64,000 nt of DNA from Loktanella sp. SALINAS62 (GTDB taxonomy: Bacteria; Pseudomonadota; Alphaproteobacteria; Rhodobacterales; Rhodobacteraceae), in assembly GCF_018263905.1 (NCBI RefSeq), contig NZ_JAAFZU010000001.1, positions 1-64,000 of the forward strand. The letters are read 5' to 3'. This document shows, piece by piece, positions 58,701-64,000 of this stretch. The number at the start of each line of letters is the position of its first letter. Positions within the stretch are counted from its first letter, which is position 1. The notes beneath the pieces were generated by a model. The model saw only the letters and a list, made by a program, of their open reading frames with translations, made no database searches and was not told the origin of the DNA. Both the position numbers and the translations under genes were made by a program.

Positions 58701-59236
58701 CCGGGCCAAAGGCAGGCGGTCCGCTGTATCTGCCCCGGTTCTACGTGCCGACCCCGCGCGCCGAAACCAGTGGTGGCTGGACCACACACGACAACGCCAA
58801 CCGGTTGAACAAGGCGATCGCAAACGCGCCGGCGGGCCAATCGTCTGAACCGCGCGATATGCCCGGACCGACAGGTGAATCGAACCGCTGGTCGACACAC
58901 CCGCGTGGCCCGGTCCTGTGCATGGGCCCCGGCCCCGATACCGCAAAAGCACAGGCGCGGACCGTCACGGAATTTGGCGGCCAGCCAGTGCTGGCCGACG
59001 GAGAAATCTCGCCCGAAACGTTGACGCTGTTGTCAGATCTGGCCTGCGTGCTGTGGTGGGGCGACGAAGACACGGGCCGTGCCTACGCTGCGGCCCTGGC
59101 GCAGCGCGATGGCCCGATCGTGGGACTGGTCACAGCGATGCCGGACAAGGCGCATGTGACCCACGAACGCCACGTTTGCATCGACACCACCGCCGCAGGC
59201 GGCAATGCCGCCCTGCTGGCCGAAGTGGCGGGCTAA
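55778..59236 (+). CDS. putA: Bifunctional proline dehydrogenase / glutamate-semialdehyde dehydrogenase
   Basis: The 1152-residue enzyme has a proline dehydrogenase barrel in the first half (about residues 170-470, with NPGISVKLSALHPRYEEA and RLVKGAYWDAEIKRAQ) and an aldehyde dehydrogenase domain in the second (about 540-990, NFPLAIFTGQIAAALAAGN, ETGGLNAMI and catalytic Cys804 in GQRCSALR). The first part starts directly with a helical domain, without the DNA-binding ribbon-helix-helix of enterobacterial PutA, which fits control by PutR. It turns proline into glutamate. The C-terminal 150 residues form the lid/extra domain of long PutA. Confidence 0.96.
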   Translation: MPRDIQDTLRSHIESGLYADERAVVADLVKQSDLSDADRARITANGADLVRQIRASSEPGLMEVFLAEYGLSTDEGIALMCLAEALLRVPDSITIDALIEDKIAPSDWGKHLGHSASSLVNASTWALMLTGRVLDDEKPGITRHLRGAVKRLGEPVIRTAVGRAMREMGRQFVLGETIEKAMSRAEGMQKKGFTYSYDMLGEAARTDKDARTYQLAYSRAISAIAKHCTHDSVAENPGISVKLSALHPRYEEAHRERVMSELVPRVTSLAILAKAAGMGFNIDAEEADRLSLSLDVIEEVLSEPALAGWDGFGIVVQAYGLRAHMVIDYLHDMAVRLDRKIMIRLVKGAYWDAEIKRAQVMGIDGFPVFTAKAHTDVSYMVNARKLLGLTDRIYPQFATHNAHTVAAILDLADTMGRTPDDYEFQRLHGMGETLHTIVIKERGTRCRIYAPVGAHEDLLAYLVRRLLENGANSSFVNQIVDETVPPEVVAADPFAQINKMPDLHAGPDLFQPERMNSKGFDLTHIPTLHQIFDVRDRHQSKVWKVAPILAGESDPDRDTHDRFNPARPGDLVGRVAHATPDDVAVALDAAAPWDVPTQERARILNDVADAFEDAYGELFACLAREAGKALTDAVAELREAVDFLRYYAAQATHHSDSTPRGVWTCISPWNFPLAIFTGQIAAALAAGNAVIAKPAEQSPIIAKLAVDLMHKAGVPTSALQLLPGGGDIGAAVTSDRRIKGVAFTGSTATARKIAAAMAEHCLPGTPLIAETGGLNAMIADSTALPEHAVRDIINGAFRSAGQRCSALRCLYVQEDVADKLIEMLKGAMNALTLGDPWALSTDIGPVIDRAAKDGIDAHIAKAAAEGRVLHQLAIPAQGHFVAPTIIALNSIDELEREVFGPVLHVVRFKARDLSKVADAINATGYGLTFGLHTRIDDRVEMMVNSIHCGNIYVNRDQIGAIVGSQPFGGEGLSGTGPKAGGPLYLPRFYVPTPRAETSGGWTTHDNANRLNKAIANAPAGQSSEPRDMPGPTGESNRWSTHPRGPVLCMGPGPDTAKAQARTVTEFGGQPVLADGEISPETLTLLSDLACVLWWGDEDTGRAYAAALAQRDGPIVGLVTAMPDKAHVTHERHVCIDTTAAGGNAALLAEVAG

Positions 59237-59245
59237 TAGACGCGG

Positions 59246-59278
59246 TCCGCTGTCCCGCACTTGACGCGGGACAGCGGA
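59246..59278 (+). terminator. Terminator after putA
   Basis: TCCGCTGTCCCGC pairs perfectly with GCGGGACAGCGGA (13 bp, 7-base loop), ten bases after the putA stop. No long T-run follows. Confidence 0.7.
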
Positions 59279-59294
59279 GCGTCACGTTGGTCGG

Positions 59295-60026
59295 ATGTTC
59301 CCGATCCGTGACCACAACCCGTCGACCCGCACGCCATTCGTGACCTACGCCCTGCTGGGCGCGAACGTCACGATATGGGTCTGGTCTGTGATCGCCGCAC
59401 AGAACGATGTTGCGCTGTCCCAGCTATACTATGATTTTGCCTTGATCCCGGCCCGTGTCACCGGCGGCGAAGGCTGGGGCGGATTCGTCACGTCGATGTT
59501 CCTGCATGGTGGGATCCTGCATCTGGCAGGAAACATGCTTTTTTTGTTCATCTTTGGCGACAACATGGAAGATCGGATGGGCCACCTGCCCTATGCGCTG
59601 TTTTATCTGGCCTGCGGCATCGCCGCCGGGTTCGCACAGGTCGCGTCGGAACCGTTTTCAGCCGTGCCGACCATCGGCGCATCGGGCGCGATTGCGGGTG
59701 TGATGGGTGGCTACCTGCTACTGTTCCCCAAGGCACGGGTCGATGTTTTTCTGTTTTTCATCGTATTTTTCCGCATCATTCCAATTCCCGCATGGATCAC
59801 GCTGGCCCTGTGGTTTCTGGTGCAGCTTTGGGGTGGGTTCGGCAGCAACGAAGGTGTGGCCTATTGGGCGCACAACGGCGGGTTTATCGCGGGCGTGCTG
59901 CTGACGGTACCGCTGTGGATCACATTGGGCGGCCCGCGTTTCTGGCAAAAGACTCACGGCCACCCCGACAATCCGCCGGCACACTACCGGACGTCAACAA
60001 TCCCGAAAGTGTCGCGCAGACGCTAG
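59295..60026 (+). CDS. Rhomboid intramembrane serine protease
   Basis: The 243-residue protein has six hydrophobic segments, the catalytic Ser130 in GASGAIAG and His193 in AHNGGFIAGV, and the HGGILHLAGNMLFLFIFGDNMEDRMG motif. It cleaves transmembrane substrates within the inner membrane. The start codon at 59295 lies 17 bases after the hairpin. Its stop overlaps the convergent inositol-phosphatase gene by four bases. Confidence 0.93.
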   Translation: MFPIRDHNPSTRTPFVTYALLGANVTIWVWSVIAAQNDVALSQLYYDFALIPARVTGGEGWGGFVTSMFLHGGILHLAGNMLFLFIFGDNMEDRMGHLPYALFYLACGIAAGFAQVASEPFSAVPTIGASGAIAGVMGGYLLLFPKARVDVFLFFIVFFRIIPIPAWITLALWFLVQLWGGFGSNEGVAYWAHNGGFIAGVLLTVPLWITLGGPRFWQKTHGHPDNPPAHYRTSTIPKVSRRR

Positions 60027-60811
60027 GCGTTGCGGATGACCTTGGCAAAATTGGCAAAGATATCGCTGTTTGACACGATCATGTCACCGCTGGTCAGCGG
60101 ATCGCCATCGGGACGAATGGCTTCGGTGATTGCCCCGGCTTCCTTGCAGATCAACGCACCGGCCGCGATGTCCCAGATGTGCAGACGGCGTTCCCAAAAT
60201 CCATCGAACCGCCCCGCTGCCACATAGGCAAGATCAAGCGAGGCCGCACCGAACCGCCGCACACCCGCGCAGGCGGGCAGGATGCGGGCCAGATCCTGCA
60301 GCGTTTCCGGCAGGTCGCCGCGCCCTGACCACGGCAGGCCCGTTGCGAACAAGGCATCCGACATGCGGTGCCGCGCGGACACGCGGATGCGCGATTCGTT
60401 GACGAAAGCACCGAACCCTTTTTCGGCATAGAACATCTCGTCTTTGACCGGGTCATAGATGACGCCGGACACGATCTGCCCCTTGTGTTCCAATGCGATG
60501 GACACCGCCCAATGCGGCAAGCCGTGCAGATAGTTCGTGGTGCCGTCCAGCGGATCGACGATCCAGCGCCGGGTCGGGTCCTCGCCTGCCTGCTCGCCGC
60601 CTTCTTCGCCCAGAAAGCCATAGGACGGACGGGCGTGCATCAGATCTTCGCGGATGGTCTGTTCGGCCTGACGGTCGGCCCGGCTGACGAAATCGCCCGG
60701 CCCCTTGGTCGACACCTGAAGCTGTTCGACTTCGGTAAAGTCCTTCAACAGGCCGCGCCCTGCCTTGCGGGCGGTTTTCATCATCACGTTTAGGTTCGCG
60801 CTACCGGCCAT
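60023..60811 (-). CDS. Inositol monophosphatase family protein (SuhB-like)
   Basis: The 262-residue protein carries the metal-binding motif IVDPLDGTTNYLHG (about residue 80) and a second WDIAAG motif (about 210), plus FLGEEGG. The family dephosphorylates myo-inositol-1-phosphate and related substrates; SuhB in enteric bacteria also acts in rRNA transcription. GGAGAC lies before the ATG at 60811. A longer in-frame start at 60859 is less likely. Confidence 0.9.
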   Translation of the reverse strand: MAGSANLNVMMKTARKAGRGLLKDFTEVEQLQVSTKGPGDFVSRADRQAEQTIREDLMHARPSYGFLGEEGGEQAGEDPTRRWIVDPLDGTTNYLHGLPHWAVSIALEHKGQIVSGVIYDPVKDEMFYAEKGFGAFVNESRIRVSARHRMSDALFATGLPWSGRGDLPETLQDLARILPACAGVRRFGAASLDLAYVAAGRFDGFWERRLHIWDIAAGALICKEAGAITEAIRPDGDPLTSGDMIVSNSDIFANFAKVIRNA

Positions 60812-60921
60812 GTCTTGTCTCCGTCTGAAGTCACCGGCGGCGTATAGGCGCACGCGCAACTGCGCACAAGGTCGGCCCGTGTCACCAGCCCGCTATTCCT
60901 GCGGCAGGCGACAGGAAGCCA

Positions 60922-61824
60922 TTACCCTTGCCGTCGCACCACCTCTGTCCGGGCCAGACGAATAACGTGGGACATGAAAGGCAAGTCGCCGTCCACCTTC
61001 CGTGTGGCGGCATACAACCGTTTTGTCAGTCCATTGGCCGTCAGCGGTCGCGTGATGTAATCGGCGTTGTAGCGCACCTGCCGCACTACCCAATCGGGCA
61101 GCACCGACACCCCGCGCCCGGACGCCACCAGCAGCAGGATCATTGCGGTCAATTCGACCTGCCTCACCGCCATCGGTTCGACCTTGGCAGGGGTCAGCAG
61201 AGCGCTGAATACGTCGAGCCGATGCCTGTCGACAGGATAGGTGATCAGTGTCTGGTCCGCGAAATCCGCCGCCGTGACAAATTGCTTTTGCGACAGCGGA
61301 TGGTCTGCGGCCGCGACAAAGATCGGTTCGTAATCAAAAATGGGCGTGAACATCACGCCGTCCAATTCCACGGGGTCGGACGACACGACCAGATCCACCT
61401 CTTCGCGTTGCAGCGCGGGCAGCGCGTCGAACGCCAGACCGGGGCGGATATCCACGTCCACGTCGGGCCATGCTTTGCGGAACTGGTCCAGCACCGGCAT
61501 CAGCCATTCGAAACAGGCGTGACATTCGATGGCGATGTGAAGCCGACCCGCCTTGCCGCTGATCAAGCCTTCGAATTCGGCTTCCAGTGCTGCGACTTGC
61601 GGCAAGATGCGTTCTGCAGCCGCCAGCAGTTTCATCCCCGCCGCAGACAATCGCAGCGGTTTGGTGCGGCGCACGAACAGTTCGACCCCGGCCTGATCCT
61701 CTATCCCTTTGATCTGGTGGGACAATGCAGATTGCGTGATCCCCAAAAGATCCGCCGCGCGGCCCAGACCACCGGTATCGTGGATCGCCTTGATCGTGCG
61801 TAGATGCCGGAATTCGATATGCAT
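60922..61824 (-). CDS. metR: LysR-family regulator MetR
   Basis: The 300-residue protein has the LysR helix-turn-helix (residues 1-60, GLGRAADLLGITQSALSHQIKG) and an effector domain with ECHACFEWLMPVLDQFRKAWP (about 120-140), a stretch characteristic of MetR. MetR activates methionine-pathway genes such as metF and metE in response to homocysteine. It is divergent from metF with a 97-base region containing dyads. Confidence 0.9.
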   Translation of the reverse strand: MHIEFRHLRTIKAIHDTGGLGRAADLLGITQSALSHQIKGIEDQAGVELFVRRTKPLRLSAAGMKLLAAAERILPQVAALEAEFEGLISGKAGRLHIAIECHACFEWLMPVLDQFRKAWPDVDVDIRPGLAFDALPALQREEVDLVVSSDPVELDGVMFTPIFDYEPIFVAAADHPLSQKQFVTAADFADQTLITYPVDRHRLDVFSALLTPAKVEPMAVRQVELTAMILLLVASGRGVSVLPDWVVRQVRYNADYITRPLTANGLTKRLYAATRKVDGDLPFMSHVIRLARTEVVRRQG

Positions 61825-61833
61825 ATGCCGTCG

Positions 61834-61870
61834 ACCTCATAATCATGGTGAGGTTTATGAATTTGCCTCA
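61834..61870. promoter_or_regulatory. Candidate MetR operator array
   Basis: Three half-sites alternate orientation in the metR-metF gap: ACCTCA (61834-61839), TGAGGT (61849-61854) and CCTCA (61866-61870). The first two form a perfect 6-bp dyad with a 9-base spacer; the second and third form a TGAGG/CCTCA dyad with a 12-base spacer. TGAATTTGCCTCA (61858-61870) also nearly fits the enteric MetR TGAA-N5-TTCA consensus. Confidence 0.55.
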
Positions 61871-61921
61871 TATGCCGTAGCCGATCATATATGACAAGAA
61901 CCCAAGATCAGGATATGCGCC

Positions 61922-62788
61922 ATGACCCGCCCCGCCATCAGCTTTGAATTTTTCCCGCCCAAAAATCTGGAAGGATCTTTCAGGCTGTGGGACTGCATCA
62001 ATACGCTCGCCCCGCTGGCACCGGAATTCGTATCCGTGACCTATGGCGCGGGCGGCACCACACGTAAACTGACCCACGAAGCAGTGACCGCCATCGACCG
62101 CACCACCGGCCTGCGCGTTGCCGCCCATCTGACCTGCGTTGACGCCACCCGCGCCGAAACACTGGCCATCGCAGACGAATACGCCGCAGCCGGGATCACC
62201 GATATCGTCGCGCTGCGTGGCGACGCCCCAAAAGGGCAGGACAAGTTTACCGTGCATCCTGACGGATTTGGATCGTCGGTAGAATTGATCGGCGCACTCG
62301 CCGACACCGGGAAATTCACGCTGCGCGTCGGCGCCTATCCTGAAAAGCACCCCGAAGCTGCCGATCAGGCCGCCGATATCGCGTTCCTGAAACGCAAGAT
62401 CGACGCAGGTGCCAGTGCCGCGATCACGCAATTCTTCTTTGAAGCGGACACATTTTTTCGGTTCCGCGATGCCTGTGCCGCCGCCGGGATCGACGCGCCG
62501 ATCATCCCCGGCATTCTGCCAGTCGAAAACTGGGCCGGCGCAGCGCGGTTCGCCAAGGCGACTGGCACCAGCATCCCGCCCGTGATCGCGCAAGCCTTTG
62601 AAAATGCGACCCGCGACGGCAACGCGGACCTGCTGGCCACAGCACTGGCAACGGAATTGTGCGATGAACTGGTGCAGGGTGGCGTCGATCATCTGCATTT
62701 CTACACGCTGAACAAACCGCAACTGACGCAGGACGTCTGCCGGGCATTGGGCATTGCGCCGCAGACCCGCTTGCAAAACGTGGCATAG
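61922..62788 (+). CDS. metF: Methylenetetrahydrofolate reductase
   Basis: The 288-residue enzyme has the family start SFEFFPPKN, SVTYGAGGTTR, RGDAPKGQ and the FFFEADTFFRFRD barrel segment. It reduces methylene-THF to methyl-THF, the methyl donor for methionine. AGGA lies before the ATG at 61922, and MetR is divergent upstream. Methylene-THF made by the glycine cleavage system feeds this step. Confidence 0.96.
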   Translation: MTRPAISFEFFPPKNLEGSFRLWDCINTLAPLAPEFVSVTYGAGGTTRKLTHEAVTAIDRTTGLRVAAHLTCVDATRAETLAIADEYAAAGITDIVALRGDAPKGQDKFTVHPDGFGSSVELIGALADTGKFTLRVGAYPEKHPEAADQAADIAFLKRKIDAGASAAITQFFFEADTFFRFRDACAAAGIDAPIIPGILPVENWAGAARFAKATGTSIPPVIAQAFENATRDGNADLLATALATELCDELVQGGVDHLHFYTLNKPQLTQDVCRALGIAPQTRLQNVA

Positions 62789-62830
62789 GCAGGTCACCTT
62801 AGGGCGGACCTCACAACAGGACCGTCCGTG

Positions 62831-63304
62831 ATGCTTGCCACTTCCTTTAACGAACTGCCCAGCCGGGACACGCTGTTGTCGCTGTCCGGGCTGGATTTCA
62901 TGCGCGGCATTCTGGATGGCAGCCTGTCGGGTCCACCCATCGCCGGAATCATGGGTTACGCGCTGGAAACCGTCGAGGCCGGGCGTGTCGTGTTCACCGG
63001 CACCCCCGGTTTCGCGCATACCAACCCGATGGGCGGCGTTCACGGGGGCTGGTACGGCACACTGCTGGATTCCGCGATGGCCTGTGCTGTGATGACGACT
63101 CTGCCGCAGGGGTCGATCTATACGACGCTGGAATACAAGATCAACATCACCCGCGCCATTCCGCCCGGCACTGCGATCCGCGCCGAAGGCCGCGTGGATC
63201 ACGCAGGGCGGTCAACCGGCGTGGCAACAGGCCGGATCGTGGATGTCGACGGCAGGCTTTATGCGACCGGATCAACCACCTGTCTGATCATGAAGATCGC
63301 CTGA
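62831..63304 (+). CDS. PaaI-family acyl-CoA thioesterase
   Basis: The 157-residue hot-dog-fold protein has the GFAHTNPMGGVHGGWYGTLLDSAMACAV segment, with the HGG motif and following Asp/Ser of PaaI-type thioesterases, and TTLEYKINITRAIPPG. It hydrolyses an acyl-CoA, probably an aromatic or short-chain one. The ATG at 62831 is preferred to the GTG three bases earlier. It converges on the DUF2235 gene, overlapping it by 17 bases. Confidence 0.85.
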   Translation: MLATSFNELPSRDTLLSLSGLDFMRGILDGSLSGPPIAGIMGYALETVEAGRVVFTGTPGFAHTNPMGGVHGGWYGTLLDSAMACAVMTTLPQGSIYTTLEYKINITRAIPPGTAIRAEGRVDHAGRSTGVATGRIVDVDGRLYATGSTTCLIMKIA

Positions 63305-64000
63305 CGCTATCGTGCAAACGTTCTGACGGGTCCTGCAGGGGCTTGCGCGGAACGCGCCAGAGGAAAAATCGCGCGAATCCGTACCATTGACCCAGCGAAG
63401 GCGCATCTGGATCGCACGGAAACCGGTCGCGCCAACCGTCGGGCAGCGCCATGCCCAGCGCAGATAACCTGTCCAACATCCAGACCAGCGGGATATTCGC
63501 CAATGGGCGTACCTGCGTCACACCCAGGGTATGCCCGCCGACGTCCGCATGGGTGCCGCGAAACCAGACCTGTTCAACCGTGGTCACAGCACCCTGCGAA
63601 TTCCACATCACAGGGTCATAGGCCCGGCGCCGTTCGTCCAAAGCCACGGCGTGCAGGCCGTGCGACACATGCGCGCCCAGCCTGTGATCGTGGAAATCGT
63701 GGCGGTTTTCGGAAAAGCGCCAGATCAGCGGCAGCCCCAGCGCCCGCACTGTATCCCAGACCCCGATCGCCGCAATCGGCGTGTCATCGTAACAAAAACG
63801 GCGGCGGAATTTCGCAACAGCCTGCAAGCTGCTGTGACGTTGATAATGACGGAACGCCTGCCTGACACCACGGGTTGTCGCATATTCGCGCCGCAGCAAA
63901 CCGACACCACCGATCAGCCCCGCCAGCGACCGCACCGCAAAGGCACCGCGCGAATAGCCGATCAGAAAAATGCGGTCACCCGGTTTATACCGCGATGCCA
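63288..64000 (-). CDS. DUF2235 alpha/beta-hydrolase protein (5' end outside window)
   Basis: The visible part is 237 codons. Near its window-edge end is IFLIGYSRGAFAVRSLAG, with the GYSRG nucleophile elbow (Ser), and later WFRGTHADVGGHT, the Asp/His motif of DUF2235 hydrolases. The N-terminal start lies beyond base 64000. The family includes type VI secretion phospholipase effectors of the Tle1 group, but no secretion gene is present here, so a housekeeping hydrolase is just as likely. Confidence 0.85.
   Translation of the reverse strand, partial: ASRYKPGDRIFLIGYSRGAFAVRSLAGLIGGVGLLRREYATTRGVRQAFRHYQRHSSLQAVAKFRRRFCYDDTPIAAIGVWDTVRALGLPLIWRFSENRHDFHDHRLGAHVSHGLHAVALDERRRAYDPVMWNSQGAVTTVEQVWFRGTHADVGGHTLGVTQVRPLANIPLVWMLDRLSALGMALPDGWRDRFPCDPDAPSLGQWYGFARFFLWRVPRKPLQDPSERLHDSVRRSS

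Noticed and set aside
61868-63202. Minus-strand open frame (444 codons) across metF and the thioesterase gene
   Set aside because: Antisense to two supported genes and rich in Gly/Arg/Gln without any motif.

Overview
The window reads as chromosomal DNA of an alphaproteobacterium, most likely a marine Roseobacter-group member of the Rhodobacteraceae. The basis is gene content: a TRAP transporter, a Hint-domain protein, an omega-transaminase that looks like the Ruegeria (Silicibacter) type, a tandem glycine riboswitch before gcvTHP, PutR/PutA without the enterobacterial DNA-binding domain, FrcBCA with a ROK regulator, and high-GC codon use. Genus is not claimed. The genes are densely packed, with many 4-base start/stop overlaps and several convergent pairs sharing a bidirectional hairpin terminator.

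Layout. 0.2-4.4 kb: a lipoprotein of the endonuclease/exonuclease/phosphatase fold, then a periplasmic-type molybdenum hydroxylase (2Fe-2S subunit, Tat-exported molybdopterin subunit) with its own diheme cytochrome c. 4.4-9.7 kb: an MBL-fold hydrolase, an EnvZ-like kinase, a MoxR ATPase/VWA pair and a membrane protein of unknown role. 9.8-13.6 kb: ureidoglycolate lyase, then divergent katG/oxyR. 13.6-19.1 kb: an acyl-CoA dehydrogenase/CoA-transferase pair and a three-gene TRAP transporter. 19.3-21.8 kb: cyanide-insensitive-type bd oxidase (cydAB plus a 36-residue DUF2474 peptide). 21.9-27.8 kb: omega-transaminase and the riboswitch-controlled glycine cleavage operon. 27.9-33.2 kb: a DUF1206 protein, frcBCA and a divergent ROK regulator. 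33.2-35.3 kb: a Hint-domain protein and an LpxR-family outer-membrane protein. 35.5-44.2 kb: a complete glycogen operon, glgBCAX-pgm. 44.3-49.9 kb: pobR/pobA, a small unknown protein, a LysE exporter, a 2OG-Fe(II) dioxygenase-like protein and a GAF-domain histidine kinase.

50.16-54.98 kb is the accessory part. A 4.8 kb integrative element sits at the 3' end of tRNA-Leu(UAA), bounded by a 15-bp direct repeat of the tRNA end. It carries a tyrosine recombinase, an AT-rich gene I do not recognise that overlaps the integrase end, an AlpA-like excisionase/activator, a run of overlapping small DNA-binding-type genes, a non-coding stretch and a small lipoprotein. Near-identical 27-bp motifs lie just inside both ends.

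55.2-64 kb returns to the chromosome: putR/putA, a rhomboid protease, an inositol-phosphatase-family protein, metR/metF, a PaaI-type thioesterase and the C-terminal part of a DUF2235 protein cut by the window edge. The main themes are central carbon and nitrogen catabolism (glycine, proline, amines, 4-hydroxybenzoate, sugars), glycogen storage, C1/methionine metabolism and peroxide defence, interrupted by one small mobile element. Most annotations rest on recognising conserved motifs by eye. No database search was run.
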